This document shows positions 17,569-27,407 of a stretch of DNA of 64,000 nucleotides, piece by piece. The notes under the pieces are model-generated. The model did no database searches. It was not told where the DNA came from and worked only from the letters and a program-made list of their open reading frames with translations. Positions within the stretch are counted from its first letter, which is position 1. Every line of letters begins with the position of its first letter. The translations under genes were made by a program, and so were the position numbers. This stretch comes from JBELHJ01 sp042091495. GTDB taxonomy: Bacteria > Bacteroidota > Bacteroidia > Flavobacteriales > Flavobacteriaceae. Where the stretch lies: positions 3,850-67,849 of the forward strand of contig JBELHJ010000006.1 in assembly GCA_042091495.1 (NCBI GenBank), in the 5' to 3' direction.

Positions 17569-18528
17569 ATGTTAAAAGTTGCCGTTTTAGGTGCTGGTCA
17601 CCTTGGTAAAATCCACTTAAAACTCCTTAACCAATCTGAAAAATATCAATTGGTTGGGTTTTATGATGCTAACGCTTCATACGCAAAACAAGTTGCTGAG
17701 GAATTTGGTTACAATTATATTGATTCTATTGACCAACTTATAAACTCATGTGATGTTGTTGATATTGTAACTCCTACCCTTTCGCATTATGAGTGTGCTA
17801 AGAAAGCTATTAAAAATAAAAAGCACGTTTTTATTGAAAAACCAATTACTAACACTGTTGAAGAAGCTGAAGAATTGCTTTCTCTTATTGAAACATTTAA
17901 TGTTAAAGGACAAGTTGGGCACGTAGAACGTTTTAATCCAGCTTTTAAGGGCGTTAAGGATAGCATATCAAGTCCAATGTTTATTGAAACACACCGACTT
18001 GCGGAGTTCAATCCAAGAGGCACTGACGTCCCAGTAGTCCTTGATCTTATGATACACGATATTGATTTAGTGTTGAGTATTGTTAAGTCTCCAGTAAAAA
18101 GTGTCACTGCTAGTGGAGTATCTGTAATAAGTGAGACCCCTGATATAGCCAATGCAAGAATTGAATTTGAAAACGGTTGTGTAGCTAACCTAACAGCGAG
18201 TAGAATTTCATTAAAAAAAATGCGGAAAACTCGTGTTTTTCAAAAAGATTCATATATCTCAATAGATATGCTTACAAAACAATGTGAAGTTGTTAAAATG
18301 AAAGATGCTCCTGAAATCCCTGGCGATTTTGATATGATTCTTCAAAATGCCGAAGGTAAAAAGAAGCAAATTTATTTTGACAACCCTACCATAGAAGATA
18401 ACAACGCCATTCTTGAAGAGCTTGAAACTTTTGCTGATGCAATAATCAATGATACAACCCCAATTGTAACTTTTAGCGACGGAACAGAAGCCTTAAGAAT
18501 TGCAAAAATGATAACTTCTCAAATCTAA
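17569..18528 (+). CDS. Gfo/Idh/MocA family oxidoreductase
   Basis: 319-residue NAD(P)-dependent oxidoreductase. The Rossmann motif GAGHLGKIH is at residues 8-16, and the conserved EKPITNT is at about 94-100, where the lysine normally takes part in catalysis. Substrates of the family are sugars or related polyols; the specific one is unknown. A -7-like TAGATTTG precedes the ATG. The gene starts a plus-strand run with the hydroxyacyl-CoA dehydrogenase only 3 bp downstream. Confidence 0.9.
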   Translation: MLKVAVLGAGHLGKIHLKLLNQSEKYQLVGFYDANASYAKQVAEEFGYNYIDSIDQLINSCDVVDIVTPTLSHYECAKKAIKNKKHVFIEKPITNTVEEAEELLSLIETFNVKGQVGHVERFNPAFKGVKDSISSPMFIETHRLAEFNPRGTDVPVVLDLMIHDIDLVLSIVKSPVKSVTASGVSVISETPDIANARIEFENGCVANLTASRISLKKMRKTRVFQKDSYISIDMLTKQCEVVKMKDAPEIPGDFDMILQNAEGKKKQIYFDNPTIEDNNAILEELETFADAIINDTTPIVTFSDGTEALRIAKMITSQI

Positions 18529-18531
18529 CTT

Positions 18532-19419
18532 ATGAAAAATATTGCTGTCATAGGAGCAGGAACTATGGGCAACGGAATTGCCCATACCTTTGCGCAAGCA
18601 GGATTTAAAGTTCAGCTAACAGATACTAACCCTGAAGCATTAAAAAAAGCTATTGATACAATATCTACAAATCTGGACCGTATGATTTCAAAAGAAATCA
18701 TAACCGATATTGATAAAAATAAAACATTAGCAAATATTTCTACTTATACCAGTTTAAATGAAGGAATTGAATATGCAAGTTTAGTAATTGAAGCGGCTAC
18801 TGAAAACGAAGCTATCAAGATTGAAGTATTTAAGGAACTAGACGCCCTATGCCCAGAGGACACTATTTTGGCCACTAATACTTCCTCAATTTCAATTACC
18901 CAAATTGCATCACATACCAACCGACCAGAACAAGTGATAGGGATGCATTTTATGAATCCTGTACCTCTAATGCCTCTTGTAGAAATTATATTAGGTTATA
19001 ATACTTCAAGCGCTGTATCTAAAACAATTGTTGAGCTCACTGAAATAATAGGAAAAACACCTATTTCTGTGAAGGATTATCCAGGTTTTGTAGCGAACCG
19101 TATTTTAATGCCCCTTATTAACGAAGCTATAGAAACCTTGTATAATGGTATTGCAGGAGTTAAAGAAATTGACGGCATCATGAAATTAGGAATGGGACAT
19201 CCTATGGGTCCACTCCAATTAGCCGATTTCATAGGCTTAGATGTCTGTTTATCTATAATGAATGTGATGTACAAAGGATTTAAAAATCCTAAATATGCAC
19301 CCTGCCCGCTTCTTATTAATATGGTTAACGCCAAAAAGTTAGGAATTAAATCTAAAGAAGGATTTTACGACTATACTTCATCTAAAAAAGCCCAAATTGT
19401 TTCATCTCAATTTAATTAA
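18532..19419 (+). CDS. 3-hydroxybutyryl-CoA dehydrogenase family protein
   Basis: 295-residue single 3-hydroxyacyl-CoA dehydrogenase (no hydratase fusion). It carries the NAD motif GAGTMGNGIAHTFAQAG (residues 8-24), the catalytic histidine in GMHFMNPVPLMPLVE, and the C-terminal helical domain KLGMGHPMGPLQLADFIGLD. The closest functional class is Hbd/PaaH, acting in butanoate or fatty-acid metabolism. It starts 3 bp after the Gfo/Idh gene and precedes DUF1015 by 6 bp, so the three likely form an operon. Confidence 0.95.
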   Translation: MKNIAVIGAGTMGNGIAHTFAQAGFKVQLTDTNPEALKKAIDTISTNLDRMISKEIITDIDKNKTLANISTYTSLNEGIEYASLVIEAATENEAIKIEVFKELDALCPEDTILATNTSSISITQIASHTNRPEQVIGMHFMNPVPLMPLVEIILGYNTSSAVSKTIVELTEIIGKTPISVKDYPGFVANRILMPLINEAIETLYNGIAGVKEIDGIMKLGMGHPMGPLQLADFIGLDVCLSIMNVMYKGFKNPKYAPCPLLINMVNAKKLGIKSKEGFYDYTSSKKAQIVSSQFN

Positions 19420-19425
19420 AATCAT

Positions 19426-20640
19426 TTGGCCACCATTAAACCTTTCAGAGCGACAAGAGCCCAGTCGGATTTGGTTGAAAAAGTAGTATCTGATTCATTT
19501 CAAAATTACACTAGAGATGAAATCGTCACTGTTTTAAAAACGAATCCATATTCATTTTTAAATATATTATGTCCTAAAAATGTAGATTATTCTAATGATG
19601 ATCCTACAGAGAAGTTCATACGAATTCACGACACATTTAATAAATTTAATGAAAGAAAGGTCTTTTTAAAGGATGATAAACCAAACTTTTATCTCTACCA
19701 AATCAATAATTCAAACGGTGAAAGTATAACAGGGTTTATTGCTGCTGCAAGTACAGAAGACTACAGAAATGGTATTATAAAAAAACATGAAAACACCATT
19801 CATACTAGAGAAGTACTATTTAAAGATTATTTAAAAACTGTAAAATTTAATGCAGAACCCGTTTTAATGACTTACAAAAGTGTACCTGATTTAGATCAAA
19901 TCACTAATCACTTCAGTTGTTCTAATCCAGAATATCATTTTTTTGATACAAATAAACGAGAACATAAGTTATGGTTAATAAATTCTGAAAGTGATATTCT
20001 AAAAATATCCAATGCTTTTCAAACAATTGAACATCTTTACATTGCTGACGGGCATCACAGAACAGCATCTTCTTCACTATTAGCGCTTGAAAAAAAAACC
20101 ATTGATCATCAATCATTCATGGTTTATCTTATACCTGAATCAACCCTAAAAATAAAAGCATTTAACAGATTTATAAAAGACTTAAATAGCTTAAATCCCA
20201 ATGAAATAATTAGCAGCATCGAAAAAAATTACATTGTTAAACCAATTCGTTTTGATCAAATTAATAATGAACTCTACCAAGATGAATTTATAATGTACAT
20301 TACTGATTCATATTATCATTTAAAGCTTAAACCTGAATTCACACCTTCCAAAATTCTAAGTGCACTTAACACTCAATTATTATATAATACTATATTAAAT
20401 CCCATATTAGGTATTAATGATTTAAGAAACAATAAAAGAATTGAGTATATTGAAGACAAGGTCAATCAGTCTGATTTAGCTAAGTTTTGTTTAGATAATA
20501 AATTCCAAATTGGGTTTAAAATGGCTGCAATTTCAATTGCAACTCTAAAAGAGATCGCAGATCTTAATTTAGTTATGCCCCCAAAAAGCACCTACATAGA
20601 ACCTAAACTTAAAAGTGGCTTAATCATTTATAATTTATAA
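19426..20640 (+). CDS. DUF1015 family protein (TTG start)
   Basis: 404 residues. I recognise DUF1015 (PF06245) from the N-terminus KPFRATRAQSDLVEKV and ADGHHRTASSSLLAL. The biochemical function is not established. The start is TTG at 19426: the translated MATIKPFRA matches the usual N-terminus, and no upstream ATG fits before the preceding stop. It lies in a run of tightly spaced genes (6 bp after the dehydrogenase, 12 bp before the YggS gene), consistent with co-transcription. Confidence 0.92.
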   Translation: MATIKPFRATRAQSDLVEKVVSDSFQNYTRDEIVTVLKTNPYSFLNILCPKNVDYSNDDPTEKFIRIHDTFNKFNERKVFLKDDKPNFYLYQINNSNGESITGFIAAASTEDYRNGIIKKHENTIHTREVLFKDYLKTVKFNAEPVLMTYKSVPDLDQITNHFSCSNPEYHFFDTNKREHKLWLINSESDILKISNAFQTIEHLYIADGHHRTASSSLLALEKKTIDHQSFMVYLIPESTLKIKAFNRFIKDLNSLNPNEIISSIEKNYIVKPIRFDQINNELYQDEFIMYITDSYYHLKLKPEFTPSKILSALNTQLLYNTILNPILGINDLRNNKRIEYIEDKVNQSDLAKFCLDNKFQIGFKMAAISIATLKEIADLNLVMPPKSTYIEPKLKSGLIIYNL

Positions 20641-20652
20641 TGATGTAATTAT

Positions 20653-21312
20653 ATGTCTATTAAAGAGAATTTAAATTCATTAAAAAATCAAATCCCGGAG
20701 CACATTACATTGGTAGCCGTGAGTAAAACAAAACCATTAGAAGATATTCTACAGGCATACAACGCAGGTCATAGAGTATTTGGAGAGAATAAAGTTCAAG
20801 AAATGGTTGACAAGTTTCATAGTCTTCCTAATGACATAAAATGGCATATGATTGGACACTTACAAAGAAACAAAGTAAAATATATTGCGGGATTTGTTGA
20901 CCTTATCCATGGGGTAGATAATTTAAAACTTCTTAAAGAAATTAATAAACAAGGTTTAAAAAATGATCGCGTTATTAATTGTCTAATTCAAATTAAAATT
21001 GCAACTGAAGACTCAAAATTTGGAATGTCAATTAATGAAGCCAAAAAATTGATAACATCAGAAGAATTTAAAAACCTAGAAAATATCTCTATCAAAGGTG
21101 TTATGGGAATGGCAACGTTTACAGATGATAAAGATCAAATTCAAAGTGAATTTCAATCATTAGAAAAAGGATTTAATGAACTTAAAATATCTTTAGAAAA
21201 CATCAATACTATTTCAATGGGTATGAGTGGAGATTATAATATTGCAATCGATTCTGGAAGTACAATGATTAGGGTAGGTAGTAGTATTTTTGGTTCAAGA
21301 CAATATCAATAA
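20653..21312 (+). CDS. YggS family PLP-binding protein
   Basis: 219-residue PLP homeostasis protein (PLPBP/YggS), a single alanine-racemase-like TIM barrel without catalytic activity. The PLP lysine is in LVAVSKTKP (about residue 25), and the family blocks GHLQRNK and the C-terminal MGMSGDYNIAIDSGSTMIRVGS motif region are present. Members control vitamin B6 pools and amino-acid metabolism. It is part of the same plus-strand run as its neighbours. Confidence 0.95.
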   Translation: MSIKENLNSLKNQIPEHITLVAVSKTKPLEDILQAYNAGHRVFGENKVQEMVDKFHSLPNDIKWHMIGHLQRNKVKYIAGFVDLIHGVDNLKLLKEINKQGLKNDRVINCLIQIKIATEDSKFGMSINEAKKLITSEEFKNLENISIKGVMGMATFTDDKDQIQSEFQSLEKGFNELKISLENINTISMGMSGDYNIAIDSGSTMIRVGSSIFGSRQYQ

Positions 21313-21314
21313 TT

Positions 21315-22673
21315 TTGTACGCTGTTCTAGACATAGAAACTACTGGTGGAAAATACAATGAAGAAGGTATTACAGAAATTGCTATATATAAATTTGATGG
21401 CAACGAGGTTGTAGATCAATTTATTAGTTTAATTAATCCAGAAAAAGAAATACAACCTTTTGTAGTTAAACTCACTGGAATTAATAATAAAATGCTGAAA
21501 AATGCGCCTAAATTCTTCGAGGTAGCTAAAAGAATTATTGAAATTACAGAGGATTGTATTCTTGTAGCCCATAACGCGGAATTTGATTACAGAATATTAC
21601 GTTTAGAATTTGACAGACTTGGTTTTGATTATCAAAAAAAAACAATATGTACTGTTCAATTATCTCAAGAATTAATTCCTGATCAAGAATCTTACAGTCT
21701 TGGAAAACTAACTAAAAGCCTAGGCATTCCAATAAGTAATAGACACAGAGCTAGTGGTGATGCATTTGCAACAGTTAAATTATTTAAAAAATTATTAGAC
21801 AAGGATATTGAGAAAAAGATAGTCTCATCATTTATTCATACCGAAAAAGGAGTCAATGAATATAATTTCAATCAGCTGATGGAGCATTTACCTGTAACAA
21901 CAGGAATATATTATATGTACAATGAAAGTGGTCAAATTATATACATTGGAAAAAGTAAAAATATTAAAAGAAGAGTAAGACAGCATTTAACAAACACCAA
22001 CTCTAAATCAAAAAAACTGCAGCGTCAAACTACCACTGTATTATATGAAGAAACAGGTAGTGAATTGGTAGCTTTATTGAAAGAAAATGAAGAAATAAAA
22101 AAACATAAGCCTAAATTTAATAGAGCACTGAAACAAACTCAATTCTCTTATGGGCTATACATTACAAGTGATAGTAATAATTACAAGAACCTAAGTATCT
22201 TAAAAATAAAAGATGCCATACCTGTAACTGCCTTTAAAAGTTTTAAAAGTGGTAAACATTATTTAAATAAAGTGGCTAACAAATATAATTTATGCTTAAA
22301 ATTATGTCATTTAGAACAATCGCAAACGCACTGTTTTAATTTCCAAATTGATGAATGTTACGGGGCTTGTAATCAAATTGAACCTAATGAAGTTTATAAT
22401 GAAAGAGTTGATCGCTTTATAGAAAAGCTTTCATTTAAAAATAAAACTTTTGGACTTATTGATTATGGAAGAACGCATGATGAACGCAGTGTAATTTTAG
22501 TTAAAAATGGACATTATGCTGGTTATGGATATATAGATTTAAATTACCAGATTTCTAATATAGAAATACTTGAAAATATTATAACACCCGCTCAAAACTT
22601 TCATGAAGCTAATCATATCATACAGAGTTTCATAAGAACTAATAAAAAAATTAAATTAATTACATTTAAATAA
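21315..22673 (+). CDS. DnaQ-like exonuclease fused to UvrC-like GIY-YIG domain (TTG start)
   Basis: 452 residues. Residues 1-160 are a DEDDh 3'-5' exonuclease: D6 and E8 in LDIETTG, Asp91, His144 and Asp149 (HRASGDA). Residues about 190-275 are a GIY-YIG nuclease like the N-terminus of UvrC or Cho: GIYY at 197-200, YIGKS at 210-214, Arg220. The remainder includes a cysteine-containing QIDECYGACNQ as in UvrC. Such fusions suggest a role in nucleotide-excision-like repair. The TTG at 21315 gives the expected MYAVLDIETTGG, two bases after the YggS gene stop. Confidence 0.93.
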   Translation: MYAVLDIETTGGKYNEEGITEIAIYKFDGNEVVDQFISLINPEKEIQPFVVKLTGINNKMLKNAPKFFEVAKRIIEITEDCILVAHNAEFDYRILRLEFDRLGFDYQKKTICTVQLSQELIPDQESYSLGKLTKSLGIPISNRHRASGDAFATVKLFKKLLDKDIEKKIVSSFIHTEKGVNEYNFNQLMEHLPVTTGIYYMYNESGQIIYIGKSKNIKRRVRQHLTNTNSKSKKLQRQTTTVLYEETGSELVALLKENEEIKKHKPKFNRALKQTQFSYGLYITSDSNNYKNLSILKIKDAIPVTAFKSFKSGKHYLNKVANKYNLCLKLCHLEQSQTHCFNFQIDECYGACNQIEPNEVYNERVDRFIEKLSFKNKTFGLIDYGRTHDERSVILVKNGHYAGYGYIDLNYQISNIEILENIITPAQNFHEANHIIQSFIRTNKKIKLITFK

Positions 22674-22695
22674 TCTTTTTACACAAGTAGAATGT

Positions 22696-23544
22696 ATGTC
22701 TAATAAAAGTTATAAATGGAAGCATAAGCTTCATGAAATTATATATGAAGCAGACACAAAAGCGGGAAAACTTTTTGATGTTGTTTTATTAATAATTATA
22801 GTTTTAAGTGTATTACTGGCAATGTTAGAAAGCGTAGAGCATTTTAGTAACAAATATGCTTTATTTTTTGACTATACAGAATGGGTAATAACTATATTAT
22901 TTAGCTTAGAATATCTAGCTAGAATTTTAGTTGTAAATAAGCCCATAAAATACATCACTAGTTTTTATGGCATAATAGATTTACTAGCTACCCTACCTAA
23001 GTATATTTCTATACTTGTTTCAGGAACACAAGTTCTTGTAGTTTTAAGAGCATTAAGACTATTAAGAGTTTTTAGAATTTTAAAACTTGCACATTATCTG
23101 GGTGCCTCAAATCATTTAATTAAAGCTATTAAAAATAGCAAAGCAAAAATTGCTGTATTTCTCTATGCTGTAATTATTATCTCAATTATTTTCGGAACTC
23201 TTATGTATGTTGTTGAAGGTGAGGAAAACGGATTTACTAGTATACCTAAGAGTATATATTGGTGTATTGTAACACTAACAACTGTTGGCTTTGGGGATAT
23301 CACACCAATTACTCCAATTGGTCAATTTATTGCTTCAGCTATTATGGTTTTAGGTTATGGTATTATTGCAGTTCCAACCGGCATAGTATCAGCAGAATAC
23401 ATTAAATCTGATAAGGATAATTTTAATAATACTGATAATGATATAAATTTGAATTCTCAACATTGTTCAAATTGCTCTGTAAATAATCACTCTGACGACG
23501 CTAAATTTTGTTATAAATGCGGCTCTAAACTTCATTATGAATAA
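22696..23544 (+). CDS. Voltage-gated-type potassium channel with C-terminal zinc ribbon
   Basis: 282-residue integral membrane ion channel with S1-S6. S4 carries Arg118, 121, 124 and 127 at three-residue spacing; the selectivity filter is TVGFGD (196-201), the K+ signature. After a short Asn/Asp-rich linker, the tail has a four-cysteine ribbon: Cys257, Cys260, Cys272 and Cys275 (CSNC...CYKC). The ribbon may be a soluble regulatory or assembly element (inference). The 3' end overlaps miaA by 8 bp. Confidence 0.93.
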   Translation: MSNKSYKWKHKLHEIIYEADTKAGKLFDVVLLIIIVLSVLLAMLESVEHFSNKYALFFDYTEWVITILFSLEYLARILVVNKPIKYITSFYGIIDLLATLPKYISILVSGTQVLVVLRALRLLRVFRILKLAHYLGASNHLIKAIKNSKAKIAVFLYAVIIISIIFGTLMYVVEGEENGFTSIPKSIYWCIVTLTTVGFGDITPITPIGQFIASAIMVLGYGIIAVPTGIVSAEYIKSDKDNFNNTDNDINLNSQHCSNCSVNNHSDDAKFCYKCGSKLHYE

Positions 23545-24448
23545 CAAATTACTAATATCTATTGTAGGACCTACAGCCATTGGTAAAACGAGTTTAAGTA
23601 TTAAGTTAGCGCAGCACTTTAATACCAGTATTATTTCATGTGATTCCCGTCAGTTTTACAAAGAAATGCAAATTGGTACTGCCGCGCCTACTCCTGTCGA
23701 ACTCAAGGCTATTAGACATTATTTTATACATAATAAATCAGTAAAGGACAACTATACGGTTGGTCAATTTGAATTGGAAGCTATAGATACATTAAATCAA
23801 TTATTTTTAAATAATGATGTTGTTATAATGGCAGGTGGTTCTGGCTTGTATGTCAATGCTGTAGTTGAGGGGTTAGATGAATTTCCTGACATTAGTTCGG
23901 AAATTAGAGACAACTTAAATATTGAATTTAAAAATAATGGTTTGAAATCACTTCAAGATAAACTTAAATCATTAGATCCTATTAGTTATGAAGCTATAGC
24001 ACTAGATAACCCACATAGAGTTATTAGAGCATTAGAAGTTTGTATCGGAACAGGATTACCTTATTCAAGTTTTTTAAAAAAAGAAAAAAAAGGGAGAAAT
24101 TTTGAAGTTTTAACTATTGGACTTGAAGCTGAAAGAGCATTAGTCTATGAAAGAATAAATCTAAGGGTTGATCAAATGATTGAAGAAGGTTTATTAAATG
24201 AAGTTGAAAAGCTGCTTCCATTTAAAAATCTAAATGCTTTAAATACTGTAGGATATAAAGAACTATTTAAGTATTATGATGGTGAGTGTACATTGGATTA
24301 TGCCGTATCTGAAATTAAAAAAAACACACGAAGATTCGCTAAAAGGCAATTAACTTGGTTCAGAAAAAACAAAAAAACAAATTGGTTCAAGTACAATACG
24401 CCACTAAAAGAAATAATAAAAGTTATTGAAAATAAAAAAACTCCTTAA
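23537..24448 (+). CDS. miaA: tRNA dimethylallyltransferase
   Basis: Transfers dimethylallyl to A37 of tRNAs reading UNN codons, giving i6A. At 303 residues it has the P-loop GPTAIGKTSLS (11-21), SCDSRQFYKEMQIGTAAP, and DNPHRVIRALEV. The start overlaps the K+ channel gene by 8 bp, so translation is probably coupled. The stop codon lies in the terminator stem. Confidence 0.97.
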   Translation: MNNKLLISIVGPTAIGKTSLSIKLAQHFNTSIISCDSRQFYKEMQIGTAAPTPVELKAIRHYFIHNKSVKDNYTVGQFELEAIDTLNQLFLNNDVVIMAGGSGLYVNAVVEGLDEFPDISSEIRDNLNIEFKNNGLKSLQDKLKSLDPISYEAIALDNPHRVIRALEVCIGTGLPYSSFLKKEKKGRNFEVLTIGLEAERALVYERINLRVDQMIEEGLLNEVEKLLPFKNLNALNTVGYKELFKYYDGECTLDYAVSEIKKNTRRFAKRQLTWFRKNKKTNWFKYNTPLKEIIKVIENKKTP

Positions 24449-24463
24449 AAAGGAGTTTTTTTA
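24434..24463. terminator. Bidirectional terminator between miaA and the response regulator
   Basis: AAACTCCTT pairs with AAGGAGTTT around a short A-loop (about 24438-24459), with A-run upstream and T-run downstream. It separates convergent genes. Confidence 0.85.
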
Positions 24464-25168
24464 TTTTTTGTTTATTACTAATCTAAAGCCTTCACCATGA
24501 ATATTTAAAATCTCGACTAAGGGATCTGACTTTAAATACTTTCTTAGTTTAGCTATGTATACATCCATACTTCTTGATGTAAAATAATTATCATCCCTCC
24601 AAATTTTAGTCAAAGCAAGTTCTCTGGGCATTAAATCGTTTTCATAAATAGCTAATAATCGAAGTAACTCATTTTCCTTTGGAGATAATTTTACAGGTTC
24701 ATCATCTTTAAATTTCAAAAATCTCAATTTAGAATTTAAATGAAACTCACCAATAACGAACTCAAATTGTTTAGTTTCTAAACCTGTATCAACAGTTTTC
24801 CTTTGCATTACAGCTTTAATCTTCATCAGAAGTACTTCACTATCGAAAGGTTTATTTAAATAATCATCAGCACCAACTTTATAACCCTTTAAAACATCCT
24901 CTTTCATAGCTTTAGCAGTTAGAAAAAAAATAGGTACATCTGTATTCTTCTCTCTAATCTCTTTAGCAAGAGTAAAACCATCTTTATAAGGCATCATAAC
25001 ATCTAAAATACAGAGGTCATAGGTGTCTTTTTTAAATTTTTCAAAACCTTCCATTCCATTTTTAGCATGAACCACATCATAATCATTCATTGCTAAATAA
25101 TCACGTAAGATTGTTCCAAAATTAGGATCATCTTCTACTAATAAAATTTTTTTGTTTTGTACTTCCAT
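24461..25168 (-). CDS. OmpR-family response regulator
   Basis: 235 residues. The receiver domain (1-120) has Asp13/Asp14, phospho-acceptor Asp56, Thr84 and Lys107. A winged-helix DNA-binding domain (about 135-233) follows, with KLSPKENELLRLL and the YTSR-like TSRSMDVYIAKLRKYL. Gene order and domain make-up suggest the Bacteroidota RprXY-like pair (inference). It lies 1 bp downstream of its kinase gene in one operon. No target operators can be assigned from the window. Confidence 0.94.
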   Translation of the reverse strand: MEVQNKKILLVEDDPNFGTILRDYLAMNDYDVVHAKNGMEGFEKFKKDTYDLCILDVMMPYKDGFTLAKEIREKNTDVPIFFLTAKAMKEDVLKGYKVGADDYLNKPFDSEVLLMKIKAVMQRKTVDTGLETKQFEFVIGEFHLNSKLRFLKFKDDEPVKLSPKENELLRLLAIYENDLMPRELALTKIWRDDNYFTSRSMDVYIAKLRKYLKSDPLVEILNIHGEGFRLVINKK

Positions 25169-25169
25169 A

Positions 25170-26759
25170 TTATTTTGGGTTTAAAGGCATTATTATTGAA
25201 AATTTACTGCCTCTTCCTTTTTCACTTTCAACTAAAATTTCAGCATTATGTTCTTTAATAATGCGTTTAACATAGGCTAAACCTAATCCATGGCCTTTTA
25301 CATTATGCACATCTCCTGAGTGCTCCCTGTAAAATTTCTCAAAAATTCTTTTTTGAACCTGTTTACTCATTCCAGAACCTTGGTCACTAATGCTCAATAT
25401 AATATTATTTCCTTTATTATAAGTATTTATGTCAATTTTTGGAGCATCGTTAGAATATTTAATAGCATTGTCAAGAATATTAGTTAATACATTGGTAAAA
25501 TGAGAAATATTAATATTAACTGATCTTTCAATAGCATCTAACTTTGAACAAATATACCCTTGCCTGCTATCTACAATAAGCTGTACATGATGAATTGCTT
25601 CTTTAAGTATGTCATGCATGTCTACATGTTCTTTTCGTATATCTAATTGGTTATTGTCCAATCGTGAAATTCTAAGAACATTTTCAACTTGAGTATTCAT
25701 TCGCTTATTCTCATCTCTAATAATTTTGGTGTAGCGATCAACTTTTTCTTGATCATTTATGATTTTGGGGTTTTTAATAGCATCTAGAGCAAGATTTATA
25801 GTTGCAATAGGTGTTTTAAACTCATGAGTCATATTATTAATGAAGTCTGTCTTAATTTGTGAAATTTTCTTTTGTTTGAGTAATTGATAAATTGCTGAGG
25901 AATAAGCTAAAATGATTACTAACGTAAAAATTATTGATAAAACAATTACCTTAATGATAGTTGATAATAAAAACTTAGCTCTGTTAGGAAAATTTACTAG
26001 AAGTGTATATGAAGATTGGCCTGAACTGTTATTTAAAATTGGAACAGCAAGAGTAGATGCTGTATTTATCTCAAAATTTTCTGACTGAATATTGGTTTGG
26101 AGCCCCTTCTGAAAAATTGCGAATTCAAAATTAATATTAATACCAGATGCTTTTAAATTTTTATCCAGCAAAAAACTTACCTCATCAACATCTAAACGCC
26201 TGTAAATTGGAATATCCTTGAGTATATCTTGAATTAAATCTTTAAAAAGCTTTTTGGTTACCTCATCTAATGAATTAAAGGTTTTAAATGATTTTTCAGT
26301 AGCGGTATTTTGGTTATTATCTAATTTTGAGTTTTGAATAATTTTTTTCTCCCTCTGACCGTATAGAAATTTTAAATTTAAGCTATCAATATCATCTTTG
26401 AAATACATTGATGGTACTTTATAACTCTGTTCTAAAATACCATTTCTGTATATAATAGTTTCATTAGTATCCTTAAAATTATTATAGATAATAATTTCTT
26501 TGATAGCGGATGTATCTGGAGTTTTAGAACTCCTATCAATCTCATTTAACTTATATAGGTTATTAATATGATAATATTCTCCTATCTCATTTTCTTCAAT
26601 TTCTTTTGAAACCGCACTTAAAGATCTTTTAGCATTTAGGGTGAATTGTTTCTCTTCATTAATTAAAGAATTATTAATGAAATAAGCTTGGATTAAAATA
26701 ATACCAATGAGAGAGAAACTCATCATTACTACTAGTACAACAAACATCTTTTTGCCCAT
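25170..26759 (-). CDS. Sensor histidine kinase
   Basis: 529-residue membrane kinase. TM1 is at about 7-27 and TM2 about 266-288, enclosing a periplasmic sensor of about 235 residues of no recognised fold. HisKA follows directly, with phospho-His312 in THEFKTP. HATPase_c motifs are DNAIKYS (N box, about 433), SDQGSGMS (G1) and GHGLGLAYVK (G2). There is no obvious HAMP between TM2 and HisKA. The partner regulator is the next gene. The 66 bp before its start separate it from coaE, upstream on the minus strand. Confidence 0.94.
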   Translation of the reverse strand: MGKKMFVVLVVMMSFSLIGIILIQAYFINNSLINEEKQFTLNAKRSLSAVSKEIEENEIGEYYHINNLYKLNEIDRSSKTPDTSAIKEIIIYNNFKDTNETIIYRNGILEQSYKVPSMYFKDDIDSLNLKFLYGQREKKIIQNSKLDNNQNTATEKSFKTFNSLDEVTKKLFKDLIQDILKDIPIYRRLDVDEVSFLLDKNLKASGININFEFAIFQKGLQTNIQSENFEINTASTLAVPILNNSSGQSSYTLLVNFPNRAKFLLSTIIKVIVLSIIFTLVIILAYSSAIYQLLKQKKISQIKTDFINNMTHEFKTPIATINLALDAIKNPKIINDQEKVDRYTKIIRDENKRMNTQVENVLRISRLDNNQLDIRKEHVDMHDILKEAIHHVQLIVDSRQGYICSKLDAIERSVNINISHFTNVLTNILDNAIKYSNDAPKIDINTYNKGNNIILSISDQGSGMSKQVQKRIFEKFYREHSGDVHNVKGHGLGLAYVKRIIKEHNAEILVESEKGRGSKFSIIMPLNPK

Positions 26760-26825
26760 AATTCAAAAATAATTTATTCATCTAAAGCAGCTTAATCTTT
26801 AACCTTAACTTAACAATAAGGAAGC

Positions 26826-27407
26826 CTAAGAATTTAAAATTTGATGATTTATCTTTTCAACTTGAGTTTTTAAACCTTCTATAGTTTGGTTATGTATAAT
26901 AAAATCTGCAAGAGCACATCTTACATCATCTGAAGTTTGTTGTTCTATAATTGCTTTAATCTGTTCAAGTGATCTTCTATCACGATTAATAATTCTATTA
27001 ATTCGCTCCTTAGTTTCAGACAAAACTACAATTATAAAATCAAATTGATTTTGCATATTATTTTCGAATATAAGTGCAGATTCTTTGATGACATATTTTG
27101 TGTTTTGTCTTTTTAACCATTTTGAAAAATGGCTTTTAACTTCTGGATGAACAATACCATTTAGATGTTTTAATAGTTTTTCGTTTCCAAAAACTTTTTC
27201 TGCAATAAAGGATCGGTTAATTTGACCATCTGTAATAGCATCTTTACCTAAAAGTTGTGTGATTTTAGACTGCACAGATACCGAATTATTCATTAGTTCT
27301 TTAGCAACGTCGTCAGAATTATAAACAGGAATACCAAGCTTCTGAAAAAACTTTGCCACTGTTGATTTTCCACTTCCAATACCACCTGTCAAACCTACTA
27401 CTATCAT
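26826..27407 (-). CDS. coaE: Dephospho-CoA kinase
   Basis: Final step of coenzyme A synthesis: phosphorylates dephospho-CoA. At 193 residues it has the P-loop GLTGGIGSGKS (5-15) and the lid-region INRDRRSLEQIKAI. Its start overlaps the stop of the YbbR gene by 4 bp, so it is translated as part of the same minus-strand operon. Confidence 0.96.
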   Translation of the reverse strand: MIVVGLTGGIGSGKSTVAKFFQKLGIPVYNSDDVAKELMNNSVSVQSKITQLLGKDAITDGQINRSFIAEKVFGNEKLLKHLNGIVHPEVKSHFSKWLKRQNTKYVIKESALIFENNMQNQFDFIIVVLSETKERINRIINRDRRSLEQIKAIIEQQTSDDVRCALADFIIHNQTIEGLKTQVEKINHQILNS

